Source: an uncultured Anaerolineales bacterium
GTDB taxonomy: Bacteria > Chloroflexota > Anaerolineae > Anaerolineales > Villigracilaceae
DNA length: 14,798 nucleotides
Direction: 5' to 3'
Assembly: GCA_937928015.1 (NCBI GenBank)
Contig: CALFXA010000019.1
Span: forward strand, 1 to 14,798
This document shows positions 1 to 8,521 of the stretch, piece by piece. Positions within the stretch are counted from its first letter, which is position 1; the number at the start of each line of letters is the position of its first letter. The notes below the pieces were generated by a model that saw only the letters and a list, made by a program, of their open reading frames with translations, was not told where the DNA came from and did no database searches. The position numbers and the translations under genes are program-made.

Positions 1-46
1 ACCACCGAGATCTACACTCTTTCCCTACACGACGCTCTTCCGATCT
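1..46 (+). other. Illumina P5/TruSeq adapter remnant (not genomic)
   Basis: The first 46 bases match, base for base from memory, the 3' portion of the Illumina P5/TruSeq universal adapter, ending in the ligation-site sequence GCTCTTCCGATCT at 34-46. It is joined directly to an open reading frame at position 47. The simplest reading is an untrimmed adapter at the end of a read that was carried into the contig, so position 47 is the true start of biological sequence. Nothing here should be translated or annotated. Confidence 0.97.
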
Positions 47-586
47 CCCACGTTCAAGATTACCGTGGAGCGCGCCTTCTTTGCCGTCAGCCAGTTCGTG
101 CGCGTGGTCAGCATCGCTATCATGACCATCCTGATCCCCTACTCGCTCGACCCTGCGCTATATGGGATTACTTTCAAAGGGCTGGGACTGCCCGACAAAC
201 TGGCCTACGCCATGGACCTGACCATGCGCTTCGTCCCGACCTTTGGCCGCGACTTCCAATTGACCATGGACGCCCAGCGGGCGCGCGGCTACGAGTTGGA
301 GAAGATTAAGGGCGGGCTGATCGAGCAGGTCCGCAAGCTGGGGCCGATCTTTGTGCCCGTTACCATCCACGCCATCATCAGCAGTGAGGACATTATCGAC
401 GCGATGGATTTGCGCGCCTTTGGCGTGGGTCCGCGCACCTGGCTGCAGGTGTTGAATCGCAACCTCCGTGACCACATCCTGATTTGGGCGGGTGTCGTGA
501 TGGTGGCAATTTCTTTCTCGCTGGCTTTCTTCGGACTGGGCAGGTTCTGGGTCCCCGAGGCGCTCATTCGCCTGGTGGGCGGGTAG
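47..586 (+). CDS. ecfT: ECF transporter T component (EcfT/CbiQ family), 5'-truncated
   Basis: This is the C-terminal part (179 codons) of the membrane-embedded coupling subunit of an energy-coupling factor vitamin or metal importer. In the family, this subunit links a substrate-binding S component to two ATPases. The frame is open from base 47, directly after the adapter, so the GTG at 65 is an internal valine and not a start. The family's first coupling-helix signature is present as AQRARG (bases 272-289). A second, divergent one follows as AMDLRAFG (bases 401-424), where AMxARG is more usual. Hydrophobic segments lie near bases 80-160, 340-390 and 475-550. The conserved charged region DLTMRFVPTFGRDF precedes the first motif. 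The ATPase (A) and S partners presumably lie upstream on missing sequence, so the substrate cannot be assigned. The gene ends at a TAG just before a strong hairpin terminator. Confidence 0.88.
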   Translation, partial: PTFKITVERAFFAVSQFVRVVSIAIMTILIPYSLDPALYGITFKGLGLPDKLAYAMDLTMRFVPTFGRDFQLTMDAQRARGYELEKIKGGLIEQVRKLGPIFVPVTIHAIISSEDIIDAMDLRAFGVGPRTWLQVLNRNLRDHILIWAGVVMVAISFSLAFFGLGRFWVPEALIRLVGG

Positions 587-601
587 CAGGTTTTGTGAAT
601 C

Positions 602-634
602 AAAAAGCCACCGCTTATGCGGTGGCTTTTTTTT
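602..634. terminator. Bidirectional rho-independent terminator
   Basis: A perfect 8-bp GC-rich stem, GCCACCGC (607-614) with GCGGTGGC (619-626), closes a TTAT loop. It is followed by eight T (627-634) on the plus strand and preceded by five A (602-606), which read as U on the minus strand. It sits 15 bases after the ecfT stop and 15 bases before the end of the convergent gene at 650. It can therefore end transcription from both sides. Confidence 0.93.
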
Positions 635-649
635 GTTTGATGAAGAAGA

Positions 650-1234
650 TCAGGCTGCGATGACGGGCACGCCCAGGTAGGCGACCACGCCCGCAATGGC
701 CATGGCGATGGCGAGGATGGCGAACACGGGACGCAGGTTGCTCTCGCTTTGGAGTAGGGAAGCCCAGGCAGCGAAGGCCAGGCCGAGCGCCATGAAAAGC
801 ACCACCAGTTGCAGGCCGTCACCGCGGTTGTCCCATTGACCTGCGGTCTCGAAGTCGGCATCCGACTGCGCGAAGTAGTCGTTGGCCGTGGCGTACATGG
901 CCTCATAGTAAGCATCGCTGAACGGATCGTCGGGGTTGGCCGTGATGGACGCCTGGAGTTGCTCGGAGTAGCTGTCCTGGTAGTAGGCAGATTTGGCCTC
1001 ATCGTCGGTGACGTACCAGCCGTCGTACATGTTGTAGTCGTAGACGATGAACTGATTGGCGGTCAGGTATTCGGCGTTGCCGTCGTTTAGTTCCTGCATG
1101 GCCTTGATCTCGTGCTCGTTCTGCTTCGAGTCGGCCATCGAGCCCTGGTACGAGGCGAAGGCGGTGAACACAGATAAAACAGCGACCAACGTGCCAAGGA
1201 CGAGCTCCGAACCAAGTACGCGAAGGACTTTCAT
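650..1234 (-). CDS. Hypothetical membrane protein with three TM segments
   Basis: I do not recognise a named family. With the chosen start the protein has 194 residues. A hydrophobic helix at about 11-29 is followed by an acidic soluble stretch rich in Tyr and Asp (about 35-138, for example NQFIVYDYNMYDGWYV), then two helices at about 141-161 and 168-190. The loop contains a QNEHEIKAMQELNDGNAEY segment that is probably helical. The layout of one TM, a soluble loop and two C-terminal TMs superficially resembles DUF4337-type proteins, but I cannot confirm that. The ATG at 1232-1234 is preferred over the one at 1241-1243, because AGGAG lies 9 bases upstream of the former and directly abuts the latter. 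The gene appears monocistronic, with its own TATAAT upstream and a shared terminator downstream. Confidence 0.75.
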   Translation of the reverse strand: MKVLRVLGSELVLGTLVAVLSVFTAFASYQGSMADSKQNEHEIKAMQELNDGNAEYLTANQFIVYDYNMYDGWYVTDDEAKSAYYQDSYSEQLQASITANPDDPFSDAYYEAMYATANDYFAQSDADFETAGQWDNRGDGLQLVVLFMALGLAFAAWASLLQSESNLRPVFAILAIAMAIAGVVAYLGVPVIAA

Positions 1235-1268
1235 AAAGTGCATCTCCTGGGTGAAATAGAATTGGCCG

Positions 1269-1274
1269 ATTATA
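1269..1274 (-). promoter_or_regulatory. Probable -10 element for the minus-strand membrane protein gene
   Basis: Read on the minus strand, this is a perfect TATAAT, 34 bases upstream of the ATG at 1234 in an AT-rich divergent intergenic region. No good -35 hexamer stands 16-18 bases further upstream, so the call rests on the -10 match and the context. Confidence 0.4.
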
Positions 1275-1291
1275 CGTTAAGTTTTCCAGGT

Positions 1292-1320
1292 TTGGATTTT
1301 CAATTTTGTAATAAAATAAT
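1292..1320 (+). promoter_or_regulatory. Candidate promoter for the KAP-FGE gene
   Basis: TTGGAT (1292-1297) and AATAAT (1315-1320) are separated by 17 bases. They match 3/6 and 5/6 of the sigma-70-type consensus. The predicted start would be near 1327, followed by GAGGGA (1335-1340) as ribosome-binding site and ATG at 1346. The region is markedly AT-rich compared with the flanking genes. It partly overlaps the divergent promoter region of the gene at 650-1234. Confidence 0.35.
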
Positions 1321-1345
1321 CGCATTCTACGCGTGAGGGACCCGT

Positions 1346-3703
1346 ATGTCAGCTAGAAAGTACCAGACCCCTGAAATTATGCACGACGCGCCGTTGCACG
1401 ACCACAAGTCGGCAGATTTTCACTTCGACGATTTTGCCGCCACGTTGGCGCGCCTGGTTGCCAGCCCGAAGACGGAGACGCCCCTGGTCATCGGCATCAA
1501 CGGGGCATGGGGTTCGGGGAAGACCTCGCTGTTACTGCGCGTGAAGAACATGCTGGATTTCCCAAAAGGCAAGGGTGGAAAAGAATCTCATCGTTTTGCG
1601 CACGAAGAGGAAAAGGATTTTCGCGCTTGCAAGACGGTCTGGTTCGATGCCTGGAAATATAATGACGAAAAGGAATTGCTGGTGGCATTGGTGCGTGTCA
1701 TCCTGCACGCCATGAAGCGGGACGGGTTCATCAATAAACTCAAAGCTTGGGACCAGGACCCAACCCAGCCTACTTACGACCTATTGGGCATGTTCCTGAA
1801 TTCCTTCCAGGCTAGTTTTGGCGGACTGGGCGCGGAATTTAAGTTCCAGGTTGATCCTAAAAAATATGAAACACCCTCGAAATTTGAGGAGTATACGGCC
1901 TTTTTTGACTATTTCAGCGAGGCCTTCGAGCGCCTGCTGGCTGCCTGGGTACATGACAAAGCGGCTTATGAGGAAATCGATGAAAGAAAAGGCGCGCTGG
2001 TCATCTTCATCGATGACTTGGATCGTTGTCTGCCTGAGAAAATCGTGCAGACCCTCGAAGCCTTGAAACTCTTCCTCGATAAGCGCGGATGTGCCTTCTT
2101 CATCGGCGCGGACACGGCCATTGTGCAGTGGGCGGTGTCGAAACATTACGAGGATGCGGGCATCACGGGCGAGAGTGCCAAGGATTACCTGGAAAAGGTC
2201 ATCCAACTGCGCTTCGACCTGCCCATGATCCTGGACGCGGCCATGGAGCAATACCTGCGGACCCAGGTCCAGGTGGACCCAGCCATGCTAGGCCGCTGGC
2301 GCGCGCTGGTGGCGGCTGCCGAGGTCAACCCGCGCCGCGTGAAGAACGTGATCAACGACCTGAACCTGCAATGGGTCATGGCGGTCAACTCAGGGCAGGC
2401 CGAGGGCGTGGACCGCGACGACTTCATCTGCTGGCAGGCGCTCATGCACGCCGCACCCGCCGCTTTCACGCGGCAGGTGCTGGACTTCGAGGATAAGTCC
2501 ATCCGCTTTGGGTTCATTCAGGATGCGCTCAAGTGGCAGAATGGAAAGCAGGAAGACCGTGAGGTGGTCAAGGGCTTTTTCAACGCCTATGAGGACAAGG
2601 ACTCGAAACGCCTGCGCAATGTGCTGCGGCAGATCTCCTTTAGCAATGGTTTTACCGCCGAGACCCTGGACGCCATGATCTACCTGGTGGCCCCGCCCGC
2701 CCCCCCGAAGACTGAACCTGAGAAACCCGTTGTTGAGGTGGCGAAGAAGGCCCCTGACCTCGAACCTGTTGGCGAGATGGCCTTTGCCGAGGCGCGCGAG
2801 GCAGTGCGCGGTGAAAAGGGCCGAGGCACCCTGCCGCAGGATGGCAACCGCCTGGTGATTGGAGGCCTGGAATTCGTGCGCGTGCCCCAGGGCAAATTTA
2901 TCATGGGCAGTAAGGACGATAATAGTATAGCCCTTGATTTCGAGAAACCCCAACACACCGTGGAGATTTCGTATGATTATTGGATAGCGAAATTTATTCT
3001 GACCAGCGTCTGGTTCTCTGAGTTTGTAAAGGCCACAGGATATGTGACCACTGCTGAAAAGCAAGGGGGCTGGTACGCTAAAAAGGGTGGGTTCATCAAG
3101 GGTGTGGATTGGAGACACCCGATCGATCCCAAAGACGGCCTGGACATGCGCATGGACCATCCTGTGGTGCAAGTATCCTGGGATGACGCCATGGCCTATT
3201 GCAAGTGGTTCAATGAAGCCAATAAAACCGAATTGGGTGGCCTGACCGTGCACCTGCCCAGCGAGGCCGAGTGGGAGAAGGCCGCGCGCGGCGCGTATGG
3301 CAATGAGTGGCCGTGGGGCAATGAGTTCGACCCGAGCAAATGTAACTCTGCTGAGGGGAAGAAAGGTGGCACGACACCCGTAGGCGCATATTCCGCCCTG
3401 GGCGGCGATTCACCCTACGGTTGCGCCGACATGGTCGGCAACGTCTGGGAATGGTGCGCCGACTGGTTCAATGATGCCGAATACAAGCCACGTGCCAGCA
3501 TTTCCGTGGTCGACCCGCGCGGTCCGCAGAGCGGTAAGTTGCGCATGCTGCGCGGTGGCTCATTTAGAGACACTCGCTACACTGCCCGTTGCGCGTGTCG
3601 CAAAGACTTTGGCACACCTATCATCCGTGTCAACTACATTGGTTTTCGGGTGTGCGCGTCCCCCCATCCAGGCCTCCTCCAAATTCCAAAGAGCGGAATT
3701 TAA
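1346..3703 (+). CDS. KAP-family P-loop NTPase fused to FGE-sulfatase/C-type-lectin-fold domain
   Basis: A 785-residue, apparently soluble protein. Its N-terminal half is a KAP-family NTPase, a family that includes Kidins220 and the F-plasmid phage-exclusion protein PifA. Walker A is GAWGSGKT at 53-60, the family signature WFDAWKY is at 99-105, and Walker B is LVIFIDDLDR at about 218-227. No membrane insertion is evident, unlike many KAP proteins. A Pro/Glu/Lys-rich linker (about 449-500) leads to an FGE-sulfatase domain (about 503-775). Landmarks there are FVRVPQGKFIMGS, HPVVQVSWDDAMAYCKW, LPSEAEWEKAARG, GNVWEWCADW (698-707), RGGSF (736-740) and IGFRV (765-769). The catalytic cysteine pair of true FGE is missing, so sulfatase activation is unlikely. 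Ligand or protein binding through the C-type-lectin fold is the more probable role. GAGGGA lies 5 bases before the ATG, and the gene stands alone between terminators. A role as a defence or conflict-type sensor is inference. Confidence 0.88.
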   Translation: MSARKYQTPEIMHDAPLHDHKSADFHFDDFAATLARLVASPKTETPLVIGINGAWGSGKTSLLLRVKNMLDFPKGKGGKESHRFAHEEEKDFRACKTVWFDAWKYNDEKELLVALVRVILHAMKRDGFINKLKAWDQDPTQPTYDLLGMFLNSFQASFGGLGAEFKFQVDPKKYETPSKFEEYTAFFDYFSEAFERLLAAWVHDKAAYEEIDERKGALVIFIDDLDRCLPEKIVQTLEALKLFLDKRGCAFFIGADTAIVQWAVSKHYEDAGITGESAKDYLEKVIQLRFDLPMILDAAMEQYLRTQVQVDPAMLGRWRALVAAAEVNPRRVKNVINDLNLQWVMAVNSGQAEGVDRDDFICWQALMHAAPAAFTRQVLDFEDKSIRFGFIQDALKWQNGKQEDREVVKGFFNAYEDKDSKRLRNVLRQISFSNGFTAETLDAMIYLVAPPAPPKTEPEKPVVEVAKKAPDLEPVGEMAFAEAREAVRGEKGRGTLPQDGNRLVIGGLEFVRVPQGKFIMGSKDDNSIALDFEKPQHTVEISYDYWIAKFILTSVWFSEFVKATGYVTTAEKQGGWYAKKGGFIKGVDWRHPIDPKDGLDMRMDHPVVQVSWDDAMAYCKWFNEANKTELGGLTVHLPSEAEWEKAARGAYGNEWPWGNEFDPSKCNSAEGKKGGTTPVGAYSALGGDSPYGCADMVGNVWEWCADWFNDAEYKPRASISVVDPRGPQSGKLRMLRGGSFRDTRYTARCACRKDFGTPIIRVNYIGFRVCASPHPGLLQIPKSGI
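3551..3655 (+). other. Candidate DGR-like variable region at the end of the FGE domain
   Basis: This covers residues 736 (R of RGGSF) to 770, just after IGFRV. RGGS-, an R-A-R core and P..R....IGFR form the framework seen at the C terminus of C-type-lectin-fold targets of diversity-generating retroelements. From D742 to F767 I count 23 of 26 codons ending in C or T. That is the pattern expected when AAC/AAT codons in a template repeat are mutagenised at adenines. No template repeat or reverse transcriptase is present in the window. Static FGE-like proteins share much of this framework, so this is a hypothesis only. Confidence 0.3.
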
Positions 3704-3709
3704 GGGAGG
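3676..3709. repeat. Interrupted inverted repeat across the stop codon of the KAP-FGE gene
   Basis: The inner stem is AAATTCC (3681-3687) with GGAATTT (3695-3701), around a 7-base loop. The outer stem is CCTCC (3676-3680) with GGAGG (3705-3709), with a 3-base bulge on the right arm. It has no T tract, so it is not an ordinary terminator, and a real terminator lies 26 bases further on. DGR target genes often carry a hairpin just downstream of the variable region, though usually with a 4-base loop. Confidence 0.6.
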
Positions 3710-3734
3710 AGGATGAGGATTTTGTCTTAAATTA

Positions 3735-3768
3735 AAATTGCCCCGCGACACATGCCGCAGGGCAATTT
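3735..3768. terminator. Bidirectional rho-independent terminator
   Basis: AAATTGCCC (3735-3743) pairs with GGGCAATTT (3760-3768). GCG (3745-3747) and CGC (3756-3758) extend the stem across a mismatch. T-rich sequence follows on the plus strand. A/T-rich sequence precedes it, giving a U-rich tail on the minus strand. It lies between the convergent KAP-FGE and acs genes. Confidence 0.85.
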
Positions 3769-3793
3769 CTCTCCTCTTTCTTCTTTCTTTCCC

Positions 3794-5674
<1,881 letters not shown>

Positions 5675-5692
5675 ATATTCTCTCCTCCGAGA

Positions 5693-6172
5693 TTATTTTT
5701 GTGCCTGGGAGGTCATGAATTCCCAGGTCAGGATGTGAGCGATCAGGATCAGGATGCACAGCAGGATGCCTTCCACCTGGAGCGGTTGCAATCCCAGCAG
5801 GGATGCCGTCGCGGGGAAGAGCGCGAACCACAAGACGAAGACATACAGAGTCGGGACGACCCAGCGGTTGCGGCTGAAAGATCCCTTCGGATTGGCCTTG
5901 GCCGTCTTGAAGATCAACTGGGTCGTGGAAATGATTCCCACCAGAGCAGCGACGATGAACACGAATTGCCAGACCAGACGGTTATCCCCGCCGACCTGGG
6001 CTCCCAGACTCATCAGCGCAGGAATCAAAAACGAAGCGTATACACCGCCCGCGAGGCGTCGCGTCGCTTCGTCTTTCAACCACTCGGTTTTGTCCTTGAC
6101 CACCGACCACCACAAGCCCACCAGCGTAAAGCATGTGGCGGACGTCACGGCGTAGAACGTGTTGATATCCAT
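5693..6172 (-). CDS. Hypothetical five-TM membrane protein upstream of acs
   Basis: I recognise no family. The 159-residue protein has hydrophobic segments at about 5-25, 42-58, 68-90, 104-125 and 132-152, separated by short basic/polar loops such as KDKTEWLKDEATRRL and KTAKANPKGSFSRNRW. There is no signal-peptide cleavage site, enzyme motif or transporter signature that I can name. The ATG at 6170-6172 has AAGGA six bases upstream. A second ATG at 6177-6179 is in another frame. Its stop lies 18 bases before the acs start, and the acs ribosome-binding site falls in that gap, so the two are very likely co-transcribed. A role linked to acetate or other short acids would be a guess from position alone. 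Confidence 0.8.
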   Translation of the reverse strand: MDINTFYAVTSATCFTLVGLWWSVVKDKTEWLKDEATRRLAGGVYASFLIPALMSLGAQVGGDNRLVWQFVFIVAALVGIISTTQLIFKTAKANPKGSFSRNRWVVPTLYVFVLWFALFPATASLLGLQPLQVEGILLCILILIAHILTWEFMTSQAQK

Positions 6173-6252
6173 CTGTCATCCTTTGGCGAGAAGGGTAGAC
6201 CTATTTTACAGGAAAACTCCAAATTAAGAACACGATTTTTTGAAAGCCGTTG

Positions 6253-7533
6253 CTATTCCACCCAATCCAAAATTTTGTGCCACAATCCCGCCAGTGGCAG
6301 GAACCACGGACGGCCGTCGTACAATCCCAGCGGCGTACGGGGGAAGGTGAACGCCGCGAAGGGATGCTCCTTCAGCGTCCCGTTGAGCATGGCTTCCGCC
6401 ACGTTCTTGCCGAGGTGCGTGCCCATCGCCACACCGTGGCCTGCATAGCCCAGCGAATACGTCATCCCGTCCAGTTCGCCGACGTGGGTCATCTGGTCGA
6501 AGGCGAAGTCCAGCGTGCCGCCCCAGGCGTAATCCACGCGCGCATCGCGCAGTTGCGGATACACGGTCACCATCTCACGGCGCAGGATTTCGGCGCTCTC
6601 GCGGGTGGTGTTCTCGTTCTCGGGGAAGAAGGCCGCCCGTCCGCCGAAGATCAGTCGGTTGTCCCACAGGCGGAAATAATTCAGGTAATGTTTGTAATCG
6701 AAGATCATGCGGTTCTTCGGGCTGATCTCGCGTGCCATTTCATCCGAGAGTCGCTCGGTGGCGATGATGAACGACCCAATTGGGATGATCCGCCGCTGGA
6801 GATTCTGGGTAACCCTGCCTGTATAGCCCGACGTGGCTACCAAGACGGATTTTGCGGACAATCTGCCGCGTTCCGTTTCGACGGTGAATCCGTTCGTTCC
6901 ACGCTCCAGCCTGGTGACTCGCGCCCGCGCATGGAGCGACGCCCCAGCCCGTTCCGCTGCCCCCGCCAGCCCGACGACGAACTGCGCAGGGTTGACCCCC
7001 GCGCTGACTTCGTCCACCAGCGTGCCGTGGTACAGGTCCGAGCCGATCTCCGTGCACTGATCCTGTTTCGAGACGAGATGGACCTTGTGTCCGAATTCTT
7101 TGTCCATGAACTCGACCTCGGCTTGCAGCGCGTCGAAGTGTTTGGGCTTGTTGGCCGTCAGCAGGTGACCCGTGCGGGCGAAGCCACACTCGATGGCCTC
7201 ATCCTTGACGATCTGCTCGACCGTGTCGATGGAGTCTAATGAAACTTGAAACAGGCGCTTTGCCGTTTCCCGCCCATAGCGCTGAATGATGGTCTGCATC
7301 GGCAGCTTGAGACCCGTCAGCACCATGCCGCCGTTGCGCGAGGACGCGCCCCAGCCGATGGTCTCGGCTTCCAGTACGGTCACTTTGGCGCCGTTCTGCG
7401 CCAGGGTCCGCGCGGCACTCAAGCCCGTGAACCCGCCGCCGATGATGGCTACGTCCACTTGGGCGGGCAGCGGAGCCAGGTCCGCATCGGTGGGCATCTG
7501 CGCTGTGGTATGCCAGAAGACCTGCTGGTTCAT
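6253..7533 (-). CDS. FAD-dependent oxidoreductase, DAO family, PuuB-like
   Basis: A 426-residue flavoprotein of the D-amino-acid-oxidase (DAO) superfamily. The N-terminal Rossmann motif is VAIIGGGFTGLSAA, with the glycines at 32-37. VTVLEAETIGWGASSRNGGM follows, where the glutamate would bind the FAD ribose. The C-terminal FAD-binding region is GYAGHGVAMGTHLG. Length and layout, including the GASxRNGG block, TERLS, the FRLWDNRLIFGG stretch and the DYAWGGTLDF block, closely resemble E. coli gamma-glutamylputrescine oxidase (PuuB). Oxidation of an amine or N-substituted amino acid to aldehyde or keto acid, ammonia or amine, and peroxide is therefore the likely reaction. No other putrescine-pathway gene is nearby, so the substrate is open. 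Its ATG overlaps the stop of the upstream hydrolase gene as ATGA, and no independent ribosome-binding site is obvious. This points to translational coupling. Confidence 0.9.
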   Translation of the reverse strand: MNQQVFWHTTAQMPTDADLAPLPAQVDVAIIGGGFTGLSAARTLAQNGAKVTVLEAETIGWGASSRNGGMVLTGLKLPMQTIIQRYGRETAKRLFQVSLDSIDTVEQIVKDEAIECGFARTGHLLTANKPKHFDALQAEVEFMDKEFGHKVHLVSKQDQCTEIGSDLYHGTLVDEVSAGVNPAQFVVGLAGAAERAGASLHARARVTRLERGTNGFTVETERGRLSAKSVLVATSGYTGRVTQNLQRRIIPIGSFIIATERLSDEMAREISPKNRMIFDYKHYLNYFRLWDNRLIFGGRAAFFPENENTTRESAEILRREMVTVYPQLRDARVDYAWGGTLDFAFDQMTHVGELDGMTYSLGYAGHGVAMGTHLGKNVAEAMLNGTLKEHPFAAFTFPRTPLGLYDGRPWFLPLAGLWHKILDWVE

Positions 7534-8015
7534 GCCAGGAGGTCTTCCCAGTTCAATTCCTCATAGGCCTTGGCCAGGCGGTGACCGTCGCGGACCACGT
7601 GATAGGTCAGGTTCGTGAAGACTGTTTCCGCCAATGTGCGGACGGGGGCCAGCGGCACCACGTCATCCTCGGTCCCGTGGACGACGACCGTCGGGACGGC
7701 GACCGTTCGACGGTCTGCGAGGGTGGCGAAAGGCGGCAACATCAGGGCGGGAGCCAGCAGCGCCAGCTTCCGCACCTGAGATTCATTCTCCAGGGTGAAG
7801 ACCGCACCCATCAGTCCGCCAAAGGACGAGCCGATGATGGTCCAGCCGCTTTCATCGCCCAAGATGGGAGTCAACTGGGCCATGCGTTCTTCGAAGGAAC
7901 CCGTGAAATCGGGCGTGAGCATACCAGGGAAGCGCTGCGCGAACTGTCGCGCTTTTCCGTTCTGGCTGGTGCTTTCGAGGCCGTGCAGGTAGATGATCTT
8001 TGCATGGTCAAGCAT
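7530..8015 (-). CDS. Small alpha/beta-hydrolase (YqiA/YcfP-like esterase)
   Basis: A compact 161-residue serine hydrolase. It begins with KIIYLHGLEST, the oxyanion-side HG motif typical of small alpha/beta hydrolases. The nucleophile elbow GSSFG is at 62-66, making S64 the nucleophile. D117 in VVHGTEDDVVP is the probable acid, and H145 in RDGHRLAK the probable base. Size and motif spacing fit the YqiA/UPF0227-type family of short esterases rather than the longer lid-bearing lipases. The substrate is unknown. The ATG at 8013-8015 overlaps the end of the 7-TM gene by eight bases, and GAGGA lies 8 bases upstream. Its own stop overlaps the next start by four bases, so it sits in the tightly packed centre of the minus-strand operon. 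Confidence 0.86.
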   Translation of the reverse strand: MLDHAKIIYLHGLESTSQNGKARQFAQRFPGMLTPDFTGSFEERMAQLTPILGDESGWTIIGSSFGGLMGAVFTLENESQVRKLALLAPALMLPPFATLADRRTVAVPTVVVHGTEDDVVPLAPVRTLAETVFTNLTYHVVRDGHRLAKAYEELNWEDLLA

Positions 8016-8520
8016 GATTCTTTTCCTCTTTCATGACCCTGGCCTGGATGGCGATGCCCACAACCGCCAGCACGATCAACGCGATGAAGCCCGCCATGCT
8101 CGGTATGCCCAGCGAGCGGACGATGATCAGGCCACCGCCGATGCTCGACAGGAGGATGATGGCCCAGTCGAACAGCCACGTCAGCAGGACGATGCCCAGT
8201 ATGCCGCCGAGGAAGAAGGCGACCCAGGCCAGGATGCCCGAGTCCATGCCGACCAGGCTTGCCAGGCTGAGCAGGGCGGTGCCGCCCCCGATGAAGCCCG
8301 CCACGCCGACGGCCAGCGACTTGAAGAAGAGGGCCAGCGCGGCGAAGATTACGCCCAGCGCGAGGCCCACTACGAGAGCGGCCCACTCGGAGCCGTCCCA
8401 CGAACGCAGGGCGAGCTGCGCGCCCGCCAGGAATCCCACGGCGGCCACGAATAACCAGAAGAGTTTGCGGCCCGCAAGGAGCAGGCCTGCGCCGATGATC
8501 AAGTTGACAACGGTCAGCAT
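8008..8520 (-). CDS. Seven-TM membrane protein, TMEM198/DUF4203-like
   Basis: A 170-residue protein that is almost entirely hydrophobic, with about seven segments (roughly 2-16, 19-38, 46-64, 68-90, 95-115, 117-135 and 142-160) and a short charged tail, RVMKEEKNHA. The opening pattern, with a first helix, GRKLFWLF and then VGFLAGAQLALR, resembles DUF4203/TMEM198-type proteins. That match is by eye only, and no biochemical role is established for such bacterial proteins. The ATG at 8518-8520 is chosen because AAAGGAGA lies 6 bases upstream. The frame stays open further upstream to 8634, but that part overlaps the preceding gene and encodes a Cys/Arg/Pro-rich out-of-frame stretch. Only one base separates this start from the preceding stop. 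Confidence 0.82.
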   Translation of the reverse strand: MLTVVNLIIGAGLLLAGRKLFWLFVAAVGFLAGAQLALRSWDGSEWAALVVGLALGVIFAALALFFKSLAVGVAGFIGGGTALLSLASLVGMDSGILAWVAFFLGGILGIVLLTWLFDWAIILLSSIGGGLIIVRSLGIPSMAGFIALIVLAVVGIAIQARVMKEEKNHA

Positions 8521-8521
8521 C

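Noticed and set aside
65..586. GTG at 65 as the start of the ECF-T gene
   Set aside because: The frame continues upstream to the adapter junction at 47 with sensible residues (TFKIT), and the family's N-terminal helices are missing. The gene is truncated and does not start there.
2390..3253. 287-codon open frame on the minus strand inside the KAP-FGE gene
   Set aside because: It is antisense to well-defined KAP and FGE motifs and contains no recognisable domain.
3704..3793. DGR template repeat or reverse transcriptase next to the KAP-FGE gene
   Set aside because: The downstream gap holds only a hairpin and a terminator, and no reverse-transcriptase motif was seen in any gene of the window. 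Any such cassette must lie elsewhere.
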